From NCBI GenBank assembly GCA_049279675.1, contig JBAPOP010000137.1, positions 1 through 47,791 on the forward strand: a stretch of 47,791 bases of DNA. The letters are read 5' to 3'. The stretch is from Palsa-147 sp049279675 (GTDB lineage: Bacteria > Acidobacteriota > Terriglobia > Acidiferrales > UBA7541). The position numbers were made by a program, and so were the translations under genes. This document shows, one piece after another, positions 13,522 to 21,807 of the stretch; the first letter of the stretch is position 1, and each line of letters opens with the position of its first letter. The notes under the pieces were generated by a model. It ran no database searches. It had not been told where the DNA came from and was given only the letters and a program-made list of their open reading frames with translations.

Positions 13522-16440
13522 CTAATTGGGCCTCTGAGCGGAATGCTGTTTCGCGAGGGCGACGAGCGAGTCAAATCGTGGATCACCGCGCAATGACTTA
13601 AACTCGGGCGATTGCCTTGCATCTTCCAAATCCTCGGGAGAAATTCCGTGTTCCACTGCTTCGCGCAGGAGAGACAGCGCTTCATCACGCCGTCCGCGAA
13701 GCGCTGCAATACGCGCAAGTTGAAGCACTGACGCGGCTGTATCCGGGTGATCCGGGCCAAACTTACGGCGGCGAATCTCGAGAGTCTGCCGAGCCAGTTT
13801 GTCCGCTTCAACAAATTGACCCTCGTGGGCTAAGTCCAATGCGAGAGTGCTCGTCGTCGACAGCGTGGCTGGATGTTCTGGTCCGAGGACGCGTTGTTCG
13901 ATGGCGAGAGTCTCTCGGGCGAGCCTCTCTACTTCAGCGTAGCGGCCTTCTTTTTCCAAATCGTAAGCCAAATTGTTCATCGTCACCAACGTGTCCTCGT
14001 TCTCCGGCCCCCGGACGCGCCGTCTGATTTCGAGGACTTGGCGGTCCAGCTTCTCCGCCTCGGTGTAGTGTCCTTCGGCTACTAGGACGACACTTAAGTT
14101 GGCGATTGAAGCCACGGTGTCGGGGTGTTCCGGCCCGAAGACGCGACGCTTGATCTCGAGGACGTCGCGATCTAGCTTCTCGGCTTCGGCGTATTGACCT
14201 TCTTTCTCCAGAGTGGCCGCTAAATCGTGCATCGTCGCGAAAGTGGCCGGATGCTCCGGTCCGAGGACGCGGCGACGCACTTCGAAAATCTGTCGACTCA
14301 TCTTCTCCGCCTCGGAGTAGCGCCCTTCGCTGTACAAAACGTTTGCCAGGTTTTGCATGGTCGCCAACGTATCGGGGTGTTCTGGTCCGAGGACGCGCCG
14401 CTTGATTTCAATAATTTCCCGATCCAATTTCTCCGCGTCCGCCGAATCGCCTTTGCGATACAGGATGACGGCCAGATTATTCATCGCCGCGACTGTGTCG
14501 GGATGGTCTGGACCGAGGGTGCGGCTGCGAATGTCGATGACTTGACGATCTAACTTTTCCGCGTCGGGGTAGTGGCCTTCGTGAACTTGAACGACGACGA
14601 GATTGCTCATTGCCTTCGCGGTGTCGAGGTCATTCAGGCCGAGAGTGCGGCGGCGGATCTCGATGATTTGTCGATCCAGTTTCTCCGCATCGGCATATTG
14701 TGCTTCGTCGTCGAGAGCTTGAGCTACGCCGCTCATCGCCGCGACCGTCACTGCATTCTCGGGCCCCAGAACACGCCGCGACGTATCCAGAGTCTCCTGC
14801 TGCATTTTCTTCGACTCGGCGTGATGGCCCTCCTGCCGCAGCGTGACTCCCAATTCAACTTGAGCCCTGAGCGTCTCGATGTTTTCCCCGCCGAGCACCT
14901 GGCGCCGAATGCCAATCGTCTTCTCGAACAGCGATTGGGCCTTCGAATAAAGGCCGAGGCTTTCATACACTTTTCCCATGACGTACATCATCTGTGCTTG
15001 CGACTCAGGTTCTTTCGCGAGGCCCGTATCGACGTCCTTCGACGCTTTGTCGAGAATTTCGCGCGCCGTGATTGTGTTGCCGCGCGCTTCGCTTGGATCC
15101 GACACTTTGAACATTCCTGTCATGAAATCGGTGATGCGGTTCGCGCGGTCGCGCTCTCGCGTGATCCGGCGCAATTGCACCGCTTGCACCCCTGCGAAAC
15201 TCGCGAGAAGAATTGCCAACGCCGTGGCCACACTAACTGCGATCCGATGCCGGCGAATATATTTTTGAATCCGGTAGCCTGCGCTTGCCGGACGCGCCAT
15301 CACTGGTTCGTGCGCGAGATATCGCTCAAGATCTGCCGCCAATTCCGACGGCGTTCCGTATCGCCGCGCTCGCTCCTTCTCGAGTGATTTCATGGCGATC
15401 CAGTCGAGATCGCCGTGGAGTTCACTCGCCAGCTGCTTCGGTTCTGTCCCGCGCGCTTCTGCGGCGGAGGCGGAAAATTCCTTCTCCATCTCGACTTTCG
15501 TGCTCGGACGCAGAGGATCTTGCTCGAGAAGTTGTCGCAGCGCTTCGTGCAGCGGCTGCTGGTTCCATTGCTTCGTATCGAAGGGCTGAAAACCGGTCAG
15601 CAAAACGTAGAGCACGACGCCGAGCGAATACACGTCCGAGCGCGTGTCCACATCCTGAACGCCCGGCTCGGCTTGCTCCGGACTCATGTACCCCGGCGTG
15701 CCGACGAATGCTCCGGCTTGCGTGAACAGCGTCTCGCCGGCGGCGAGCGGCGTTGCCGTTTTCGCAAGTCCGAAGTCGATGATGCGCGGCATCGGCTTGC
15801 CGTCAATTTCCACCACGAGAATATTCGCGGGCTTCAGATCGCGATGAATGATGGCTTTCTGATGCGCGTGCTGCACTCCTTCGCACGCTTTCACGAAAAG
15901 CTCGAGCCTTTCTCGAACGCTCAGTTTGTTGCGGTCGCAATATTCGGTGATCGGCTCGCCCGGCACGTACTCCATCACGAAGTACGGCTGGCCGTCGGGC
16001 GTCGCCCCCGCGTCGAAGACTTTCGCGATGGCCGGGTGATCCATAAGCGCGAGCGACTGCCGCTCGGATTGGAAACGGCGGAGCAGAGCATCGTCGTACA
16101 TGCCCGCGCGAATTAATTTCAGGGCGACTTGCCGGTGCAGCGGCTTGGTTTGTTCCGCGAGCCACACCTGCCCCATCCCGCCTTCGCCGAGTTTCTTGAT
16201 CAATCGATACGGACCGATCGACTTTGCGGGCTCAGCGCCTTTGAGAAGTTCAGTTGGAAAGGGGCTTACGGAGAGGGGATCGGATTCAGCGTGCGCAGAA
16301 AGGAGCGACTCGACTTCAACTCGCAGCCCTGAATCCTGGCCGCAAGCAACGCGCAAGAAACCGGCGCGCTCGCTGGGCTCTCGATCGAGCGCTGCCTCGA
16401 ACAGTTCCTTAATTTTCTCCCATTGATTTGTGTCTTCCAC
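13522..16440 (-). CDS. Transmembrane serine/threonine protein kinase with ten TPR repeats
   Basis: A 972-residue protein. Residues 1-70 are a helical region typical of acidobacterial and planctomycete kinases. The kinase domain (about 78-375) has a complete active site: glycine loop GEGGMG (85-90), Lys108 in VALKLI, HRDLKPAN (Asp201, Asn206), DFG (222-224) and GTPGYMSPEQ. One membrane helix lies at about 398-418. Residues about 480-925, outside the kinase half of the membrane, are TPR repeats of exactly 42 residues with the signature LGPEHPDTLATMxNLA. The gene starts with GTG after AGAGG, inside the end of the sigma-factor gene (32-base overlap), so the two are translationally coupled. Such kinases relay signals by phosphorylating partner proteins; the sigma factor is the obvious candidate. 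Confidence 0.95.
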   Translation of the reverse strand: MEDTNQWEKIKELFEAALDREPSERAGFLRVACGQDSGLRVEVESLLSAHAESDPLSVSPFPTELLKGAEPAKSIGPYRLIKKLGEGGMGQVWLAEQTKPLHRQVALKLIRAGMYDDALLRRFQSERQSLALMDHPAIAKVFDAGATPDGQPYFVMEYVPGEPITEYCDRNKLSVRERLELFVKACEGVQHAHQKAIIHRDLKPANILVVEIDGKPMPRIIDFGLAKTATPLAAGETLFTQAGAFVGTPGYMSPEQAEPGVQDVDTRSDVYSLGVVLYVLLTGFQPFDTKQWNQQPLHEALRQLLEQDPLRPSTKVEMEKEFSASAAEARGTEPKQLASELHGDLDWIAMKSLEKERARRYGTPSELAADLERYLAHEPVMARPASAGYRIQKYIRRHRIAVSVATALAILLASFAGVQAVQLRRITRERDRANRITDFMTGMFKVSDPSEARGNTITAREILDKASKDVDTGLAKEPESQAQMMYVMGKVYESLGLYSKAQSLFEKTIGIRRQVLGGENIETLRAQVELGVTLRQEGHHAESKKMQQETLDTSRRVLGPENAVTVAAMSGVAQALDDEAQYADAEKLDRQIIEIRRRTLGLNDLDTAKAMSNLVVVQVHEGHYPDAEKLDRQVIDIRSRTLGPDHPDTVAAMNNLAVILYRKGDSADAEKLDREIIEIKRRVLGPEHPDTLATMQNLANVLYSEGRYSEAEKMSRQIFEVRRRVLGPEHPATFATMHDLAATLEKEGQYAEAEKLDRDVLEIKRRVFGPEHPDTVASIANLSVVLVAEGHYTEAEKLDRQVLEIRRRVRGPENEDTLVTMNNLAYDLEKEGRYAEVERLARETLAIEQRVLGPEHPATLSTTSTLALDLAHEGQFVEADKLARQTLEIRRRKFGPDHPDTAASVLQLARIAALRGRRDEALSLLREAVEHGISPEDLEDARQSPEFKSLRGDPRFDSLVALAKQHSAQRPN
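13666..15003 (-). repeat. 126-bp tandem repeats encoding ten kinesin-light-chain-type TPRs
   Basis: Ten consecutive 42-codon units share the pattern YAEAEKLDRQxLEIRRRVLGPEHPDTLATMNNLA. Several are near-identical at the DNA level (GCGGCGAATCTC..., CTTCTCGGCTTCGG... recur every 126 bases). The high similarity suggests recent unit duplication or conversion. Confidence 0.9.
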
Positions 16441-17005
16441 TCGCGCCTCTGCGGACTTCGCGCGTCAACCAAGCTTTGGCAACGACCCAATCGCGTTTCA
16501 CCGTTGCCGGGGATACAGCGAGAACTTCAGCCGTTTCTTCCACCGTCAGCCCGCCAAAAAAGCGCAGCTCGACGATTCGCTCCTGTTGCGCGTCGCGATG
16601 CGAGAGCGCGGTTAAAGCGTCATCGAGCGCGACGATATCGAGTTGCTGCTTTTGCGGCAGATCGAGGCCTTCGTCGAGTTCCACCTTATGTTCGGGACCG
16701 CGCTTTATAGCCCGGCGGCTCCGTGCATAATCCACCAAAATCTGCCGCATGAGCCTCGCCGCGACGGCCACAAAATGCGATCGATTTTCCGTTTGGGCTG
16801 GTGTCCCGCCTACTAGCCGGATGTACGCTTCGTGCACCAGCGCCGTGCTTTGCAGTGTGTGATCGGGACGCTCCGCCCTCAGGAAGTGATGCGCAAGACC
16901 GTGGAGTTCATCGTAGACGAGAGGTATTAGGACCTTAAGAGCTTCCTGATCGCCTTCTCTCCATTTGGCGAGCAAATCGTTGATGGATTCAGATGATCGA
17001 GGCAC
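16409..17005 (-). CDS. ECF-type RNA polymerase sigma factor (Sigma70_ECF, TIGR02999-like)
   Basis: A 198-residue protein. The sigma-2 region contains NDLLAKWREGDQEALKVLIPLVYDELHGLAHHFLRAERPDHTLQSTALVHEAYIRL. That extended form, with a DELxxLAxxxLR motif, is characteristic of the ECF-type sigma group common in Acidobacteriota and Planctomycetes, often coupled to serine/threonine kinases. The sigma-4 region has FFGGLTVEETAEVLAVSPATVKRDWVVAKAWL, a helix-turn-helix for the -35 element. No anti-sigma gene is adjacent; the TPR kinase overlaps its 3' end. The start is a GTG at 17005, 24 bases below the predicted transcription start. It probably activates its own and nearby envelope genes. Confidence 0.93.
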   Translation of the reverse strand: MPRSSESINDLLAKWREGDQEALKVLIPLVYDELHGLAHHFLRAERPDHTLQSTALVHEAYIRLVGGTPAQTENRSHFVAVAARLMRQILVDYARSRRAIKRGPEHKVELDEGLDLPQKQQLDIVALDDALTALSHRDAQQERIVELRFFGGLTVEETAEVLAVSPATVKRDWVVAKAWLTREVRRGASGRHKSMGEN

Positions 17006-17035
17006 GTTCTAGGTCCCAAAATATTGTTGCGCCGT

Positions 17036-17064
17036 AACATATCTTCCCCGTCAGCCCAAGTCAA
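17036..17064 (-). promoter_or_regulatory. Probable housekeeping-type promoter of the sigma-kinase operon
   Basis: Read on the minus strand, TTGACT (17059-17064) is followed after exactly 17 bases by TATGTT (17036-17041). Transcription would begin near 17029, leaving a ~24-base leader before the GTG of the sigma-factor gene. Confidence 0.5.
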
Positions 17065-17256
17065 CCGACCGCAACCGTAACTGTACTCCCCTTACTCCAA
17101 GCAACAAATTGATAACCAATCCAAAAATACTTGAGCCAAATCGCCGGGGCATTCCGCATTTACCAGTAGAACGAAATTCCGGCTGTCTCGGCTTGCTGCA
17201 CTGCTAGTACGAAGTCGGCCGGTAATCTTGAAAAACCAACAATGGAGGATTACCAA

Positions 17257-17865
17257 ATGTTTCCACTCATGAATTCACGATTGACAGGAGTGCGAGCAAT
17301 CGGCCGCGGCGCGATGGCTTGCATCATTACGGTCGGCCCCTGCATGATGATCTTTGCTATGCCGGCACAGGCGAATGACAACGCGGTTCCGGCGTATCAA
17401 CTCCCGGCGACTTCACTAATCAATTCCGGCAACTCGTCCGGCAACTCCCCGAATTTGACAACCGAACCACCGGCGCCCGCCCCGCGCTGGACGCTATTGC
17501 CGAGGGATTTCTCCGAAGCAAAAACGCTGGAAGTTCCAAGCGTCACTGCGCCGGCCTTCTCCTACGCGGCGACTGCGCCTTCACCGAAAGGTCTCGCGCT
17601 AAGCCCCGAGCCATCGCTTGCTCCCAACACGAACGGACAATCGGAAGGCGGCGGACACGGGCACTGGCTGCTTCCGACGATTACGGGCGGAGTTCTGGCG
17701 GGCGTGGGCACGTACATCACGGTGAGGGCCCACAACGCGAATTGCTCGAATCTCAGCTCGGAAGGACAAACAATCTGCGGCGGCATCAAGACGGGAGGAA
17801 TCGTATTGATTCCTGTCGGCGGCGCGTTGGTTGCGTTGGGAATGTGGATGCGGTTCCGCCACTAG
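17257..17865 (+). CDS. Hypothetical exported/membrane protein
   Basis: A 202-residue protein with a signal-like hydrophobic segment at about residues 20-40 (AMACIITVGPCMMIFAMPAQA), a Pro/Ser/Ala-rich middle (residues about 45-130), and two C-terminal membrane helices: WLLPTITGGVLAGVGTYI and GGIVLIPVGGALVALGMWM. Between the helices are two Cys residues (NCSNL, TICGG) that could form a disulphide. The ATG at 17257 is preferred because GGAGG lies 9 bases upstream; an ATG at 17242 contains that ribosome-binding site. The C-terminal two-helix unit resembles small acidobacterial proteins of unknown function. A strong terminator follows. Confidence 0.65.
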   Translation: MFPLMNSRLTGVRAIGRGAMACIITVGPCMMIFAMPAQANDNAVPAYQLPATSLINSGNSSGNSPNLTTEPPAPAPRWTLLPRDFSEAKTLEVPSVTAPAFSYAATAPSPKGLALSPEPSLAPNTNGQSEGGGHGHWLLPTITGGVLAGVGTYITVRAHNANCSNLSSEGQTICGGIKTGGIVLIPVGGALVALGMWMRFRH

Positions 17866-17904
17866 GCCGACGTTCGACGTTGTACAGCAAGAAAGCCGAG
17901 CAGT

Positions 17905-17945
17905 AGAGCCGGTGGCGCAGCAAGATGCGCCACCGGTCTCGTTTT
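17905..17945 (+). terminator. Rho-independent terminator
   Basis: CCGGTGGCGCA (17909-17919) pairs perfectly with TGCGCCACCGG (17926-17936) around a 6-base loop, followed by TCTCGTTTT. It ends the plus-strand gene at 17257-17865. The stem could also help stop the convergent nucleoside hydrolase transcript. Confidence 0.8.
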
Positions 17946-18007
17946 CATGCGGACTCTCGACGTCGCGCTGCCGGGCTGCAATTCGCGCCGTGCCAGCCGC
18001 GTAGCGA

Positions 18008-18931
18008 TTAGTACGAGCCGAGAGCTTCGATCATCAAATCCCAGAACTTGTCGAAATCCAATTCCGTGGCGACATTCGTGTTCGCCGGCCGACCAGTGAT
18101 TCCTTCCATGTCGCAAACCGTGGCGCCATACGTATAGGTTCCTTTGATTTCGACGACGACATTTACGAATTCGCTTTTCACTATCTCCGGGTTGATTACG
18201 CGCGCGATGGCGCAGGCGTCGTGAATTGGCGGCGCGTCGAAATGAAAGAATTTCTTGTAGGTTGACGCGAAGAAATCGATCAGGCCCACCGCCATCCGCG
18301 CCACTTCGTTGTCCAGCTTTCGAATTCGCTCCACCACTTCAGGTGTGGCCTTCGCCTGATGCGTCAGATTTAGCCCGATCATTGTCAAGGGCACGCCGGA
18401 TCGAAAAACGATGTCCGCCGCCTCCGCGTCAATCCATATGTTTGCTTCCGAAAGTGGATTCACATTGCCGGTTGAGTTCGTTCCGCCCATCAACACAATT
18501 TCTTCGATCTTCGGAATGATCGTCGGATCCTTCCGGAGAGCCAATGCGATATTCGTCAGCGGGGCAGTAGGAATTAGTGTGATTTTGTCGTGCTCGTGGA
18601 GCAGGTCGATGATCAAGTCGGCGGCATGCCGCTTGTCCACGGGCACTGTCGGCGGAGGAAAGTTGTAGCCGTCGAGCCCCGTCACGCCGTGAATGTATTC
18701 GCCGGTGCTCAATTCGCGAACGAGAGGCCGGTCCGCTCCGGCGGCGAGGAGCGTCTTGCGAATTCCCGCAACCGTCATCACGTTCCGCGCGTTGCGGGTA
18801 ACTTTTTCTAGCGTCTGATTTCCGGCCACCGTCGTCACCGCCAGCAGATCGATCGCGGGATTCGCGTGGGCCAGGAGCATCGCGAGGGTATCGTCGTGGC
18901 CTGGATCGCAATCGAGAATCACTTTTCGCAT
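18008..18931 (-). CDS. Nucleoside hydrolase (inosine/uridine-preferring type)
   Basis: A 307-residue enzyme that splits the N-glycosidic bond of ribonucleosides to give base and ribose. The calcium- and ribose-binding motif DCDPGHDDTLAMLLA is at residues 7-21. TVAGNQTLEKVTRNA follows, then PTAPLTNIALALRKDP, VLMGGTN and EANIWIDAEAADIVF, and HDACAIARVINPE near residue 240, with the family His-Asp pair. The length matches the family. The ATG at 18931 begins exactly at the conserved N-terminus; the frame is open further upstream. There is no signal peptide. It is divergent from a nucleoside transporter and cysteine hydrolase, with a ~240-base shared region, forming a nucleoside salvage locus. Confidence 0.95.
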   Translation of the reverse strand: MRKVILDCDPGHDDTLAMLLAHANPAIDLLAVTTVAGNQTLEKVTRNARNVMTVAGIRKTLLAAGADRPLVRELSTGEYIHGVTGLDGYNFPPPTVPVDKRHAADLIIDLLHEHDKITLIPTAPLTNIALALRKDPTIIPKIEEIVLMGGTNSTGNVNPLSEANIWIDAEAADIVFRSGVPLTMIGLNLTHQAKATPEVVERIRKLDNEVARMAVGLIDFFASTYKKFFHFDAPPIHDACAIARVINPEIVKSEFVNVVVEIKGTYTYGATVCDMEGITGRPANTNVATELDFDKFWDLMIEALGSY

Positions 18932-19169
18932 GGAGTTCCACTTTCGCTGAAAAAGATTTTTTAGTAGAGCACAAGTGCCGGATTCAATCACGCAGTGGGA
19001 TACGTGTCAAGAACGCGCGGATGCCCGACGAAATTGCCGCGACCGCGAACCGCAAGATTTGCCGGCGCAAAAATTCTCGTTTGACACCCGTTTGGCTGAA
19101 GGGCATATTTGGCGCTCTTTCAGCGCCGATTGTGTTCTTTGGCTGCGCGCAGGCGACGACCCTACTTCG

Positions 19170-20351
19170 ATGCTCGGAATCGTAACCATCCTGGCGGTTT
19201 GCTACCTCCTTTCCTCTAATCGGAAAGCCATTCAGGTGCGAGTGATTCTGTGGGGGCTGGGACTGCAATTCGTTCTCGCCGCGTTCGTCATGCGCACCCG
19301 CGTTGGATTCTGGCTCCTCGATCGAGCGTCGCTCGGCATCGTTTGGCTGCTAGGATTTGCCAGAGCCGGTTCAGAGTTTGTTTTCGGCAAGCTTGCTGAT
19401 CCCAATGGCAGCCTCGGCGTCCTGTTCGCATTCCAGATTCTTCCCATCATCATTTTCATTGCTGCGCTGTTCTCGATTCTTTATTACTTGCGAGTGATTC
19501 CCGTCATCGTAGGGCTGGGCGGCAAAATGATGTTTCGGCTGATGCGCACGAGCGGAGCGGAATCGCTCGAAGTCGTTGCGAGCATCGTGATGGACCAGAC
19601 ATCCGCGCCGCTTGTGATCCGGCCGTATCTCGACGGGCTGACAACGTCGGAGCTAATGACGATCATGACGGCCGGCATGGCGCATATCTCCGGCGCAATG
19701 CTGGGCGCTTACGTTTTGCTCGGCGCCGACGCGCGCCATTTGCTCACCGCCGTTGTGATGACCGCTCCCGGCACAATTCTGATAACGAAAATGCTGATAC
19801 CGGAAGCGGGCAAGCCGGTGACCGCTGGAAATGCCGACTTCGAAGTTCGCAACGAGTACATCAACATTCTCGATGCGATTTCGCACGGCGTTACCGATGG
19901 TCTGCATCTCGCGCTCACCGTCGGCGCGATGCTGATTGCGTTCGTGGCTCTCATCGCGTTGAGCAACGGAATACTCGGAACGATGCACACTTCGCTGCAA
20001 ACGATTTTTGGTTATCTTCTCGCGCCCGCTGCCTGGATCATCGGCATTCCCTGGCACGACGCGCGCGCTGTTGGAAGCTTGATGGCGACGAAGCTGGTGC
20101 TGAATGAATTTCTCGCGTTCGCGATGCTCGGGCCGCTCAAGGGGCAAATCGCCGCGCGCTCATACGCGATCGCGACATACGCGATTTGCGGCTTTGCGAA
20201 TTTTGGCTCGATCGGTATTCAGATTGGTGCGATCGGCGCTCTTGCGCCGGGCCGCAAGAAAGACTTGGCGCGTTTGGGATTTCGCGCGCTACTCGCCGCC
20301 ACGCTCGCGAACTATCTTTCGGCTGCGATTGCCGGCATTTTTATTCGCTGA
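19170..20351 (+). CDS. Concentrative nucleoside transporter (NupC/CNT family)
   Basis: A 393-residue inner-membrane protein that imports nucleosides with H+ or Na+. It has the CNT landmarks: an N-terminal LGIVTILAVCYLLSSNRKAI, the Nucleos_tra2 core with FVFGKLADPNGSLGVLFAFQILPIIIFIAALFSILYYLRVI, the gate-type GAESLEVVASIVMDQTSAPLVIRPYLDGLT, TAGMAHISGAMLGAYV, and the C-terminal NEFLAFAML and YAICGFANFGSIGIQIGAIGALAP. About 9-10 membrane segments are visible. The first good start is the ATG at 19170; there is no strong ribosome-binding site, and the frame is open upstream with non-family sequence, so the exact start is uncertain. The cysteine hydrolase follows 42 bases later. Confidence 0.93.
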   Translation: MLGIVTILAVCYLLSSNRKAIQVRVILWGLGLQFVLAAFVMRTRVGFWLLDRASLGIVWLLGFARAGSEFVFGKLADPNGSLGVLFAFQILPIIIFIAALFSILYYLRVIPVIVGLGGKMMFRLMRTSGAESLEVVASIVMDQTSAPLVIRPYLDGLTTSELMTIMTAGMAHISGAMLGAYVLLGADARHLLTAVVMTAPGTILITKMLIPEAGKPVTAGNADFEVRNEYINILDAISHGVTDGLHLALTVGAMLIAFVALIALSNGILGTMHTSLQTIFGYLLAPAAWIIGIPWHDARAVGSLMATKLVLNEFLAFAMLGPLKGQIAARSYAIATYAICGFANFGSIGIQIGAIGALAPGRKKDLARLGFRALLAATLANYLSAAIAGIFIR

Positions 20352-20393
20352 GTTCCGGCTGACGCCGCGCTTCGCGGAAAGGAGCACTCGGAA

Positions 20394-21032
20394 ATGGAAG
20401 ATGTCTTTTCGGCCCATCGCACAGACGACTCGATTCGCCTGGACGCGGCGCGCACCGCTGTTCTCGTCGTTGATATGCTCAACGACTTTTGCAAAGAGGG
20501 TGGCGAGATGGTGTTGCCGGGGTGCGATCGATTATTTCCGCCGCAGAAATCGGTGATTTCCGCCGCTCGCGAAAGAAAAATTCCCGTGATTTGGGTGATG
20601 GACAATCACCGCCAGGGCCTGCGGCGCGATCGCGAATGGTTGAAGCGCGCGCCGCATTGTGTCGAAGGGACCTGGGGCGCAGAAATTGTCGAAGAGCTCG
20701 CCCCGAAGAATAACGAGATGCGCATTAAGAAACACCGCTATTCAGGATTCTTCCAGACTGACCTTGATCTCGTCCTCAAGGACTTAGAGTGCGATCAGCT
20801 TGTCATTTTCGGAGTCGTCACGAACATCTGCGTCCGCTCGACCGTGCACGACGCGTTCTTCAACGGCTATACCGTTGTGGTGCCTGAAGATTGCTGCGCA
20901 GCCACGTCCCCGCGCGAACGAGCGTCATCGCTTTACGATATTGCGACGCACTTCGGAATTGTGAGCGACGCAGCGTCCGTGGTCGCTGCTTTGACGACTG
21001 GTGCCCCACTCGCGAACAAACACTTCATGTAA
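20394..21032 (+). CDS. Isochorismatase-family cysteine hydrolase, nicotinamidase-like
   Basis: A 212-residue enzyme with the family catalytic triad: Asp in VVDMLNDFC (about residue 27), Lys in KKHRYSGFF (about 111), and Cys in VVTNICVRSTVHDA (about 145), with the cis-peptide VVT before it. It also has a DNH ... APHCVEGTWGAE segment, where DxH and the later His match the metal-binding residues of nicotinamidases. That points to amide hydrolysis of nicotinamide or a related N-heterocycle, but many cysteine hydrolases share part of this pattern. The ATG follows AAAGGAG. It sits in an operon with the nucleoside transporter and opposite the nucleoside hydrolase, so it may process the base released by the hydrolase. 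Confidence 0.88.
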   Translation: MEDVFSAHRTDDSIRLDAARTAVLVVDMLNDFCKEGGEMVLPGCDRLFPPQKSVISAARERKIPVIWVMDNHRQGLRRDREWLKRAPHCVEGTWGAEIVEELAPKNNEMRIKKHRYSGFFQTDLDLVLKDLECDQLVIFGVVTNICVRSTVHDAFFNGYTVVVPEDCCAATSPRERASSLYDIATHFGIVSDAASVVAALTTGAPLANKHFM

Positions 21033-21064
21033 AGAGCACGGGACCCGCAATAGAACGAAACCCG

Positions 21065-21481
21065 CTACTTCGCCGGGGGATCCGCGACTGGTTCAAAGAT
21101 TGGATTTTTGATTCCGAGCAATACGTAGGCTTGAGCGAGAGATGCGACCACGTGAAGATTGGGACGCGTCTCCTCTCCGTGCAATTCAAACATCCGGCAC
21201 AATCCGAAAATATGTGAGGACGGAGCCACCACCACGCGCATCCGAGCCGGGTCGGGGTCCACGGGCGGGCTCGAAGCGAGTTCGCGCACGTCATCCGGCG
21301 TAATCGCTAGCGCTGTTGCGCCCGTAAAATCAACAATGGAGCCGCGGAGGTCGGGGTGAATCTCGAACATTCGGCGCGCGTCGCAATAATAAAAGCGCTT
21401 CAGCGAACTGAAGGTGATGTCGCCTTCAAACCTCACCGCAAGGATTTTGTTTACGGGATCGATTTCGAATCGGTATGCCAC
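21065..21481 (-). CDS. Hypothetical STAS/SpoIIAA-like protein
   Basis: A 138-residue soluble protein starting with GTG. The N-terminal part (AYRFEIDPVNKILAVRFEGDITFSSLKRFY) and the alternating strand-helix pattern, with SIVDFTGATALAITPDDVRELA and RMRVVVAPSSHIFGLCRMFEL, resemble the STAS/SpoIIAA-like fold of acidobacterial and proteobacterial orphans, with a beta-strand before each helix. No phosphorylatable Ser in a DSSG-type motif is visible. A purine-rich GGAGG precedes the start. It is convergent with the cysteine hydrolase gene. The function is unknown. Confidence 0.6.
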   Translation of the reverse strand: MAYRFEIDPVNKILAVRFEGDITFSSLKRFYYCDARRMFEIHPDLRGSIVDFTGATALAITPDDVRELASSPPVDPDPARMRVVVAPSSHIFGLCRMFELHGEETRPNLHVVASLAQAYVLLGIKNPIFEPVADPPAK

Positions 21482-21807
21482 AGGAGCCTCCGGGGAGCAG
21501 CTCCATTTTTCGTCGGGTCGAACGGACCTTCGATGTCGATCCGTTGAACTCCGTGCGTGACCGCGAATTGTCCGCAGCCGCGAGCGCTGGGAGATCTCCT
21601 AGGGACATACTCGGACGGGAATTTCGTTCCATCTCCTAGCTGCCACGAAACATACACCTCTACGCACGTTCACGCAATCGCGAGCCATGTTTCGCGTCTT
21701 GAACACGCAGATGTACTTTCGCGCCACCAATTTCAATGGGTATGCATCCCAGATACATGGCGTTATTTCCTGGTGTTGCATTTTCGAAGAAGGCGTACCC
21801 TAGCGTT
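21482..21807. other. Divergent intergenic region
   Basis: It lies between the STAS-like gene (minus) and a secreted protein gene (plus). Short frames on both strands have no ribosome-binding site or family resemblance. The word CTCCTAG occurs twice (near 21595 and 21633), flanking an otherwise unremarkable sequence. A loose -35/-10 pair (TTGCAT, TAGCGT, 19-base spacer) sits just before the plus gene and is too weak to list. Confidence 0.4.

Noticed and set aside
13666..15003. Regular 126-bp repeats considered as a CRISPR-like or mobile array
   Set aside because: The repeats are in frame, encode TPR units, and have no unique spacers or cas genes.
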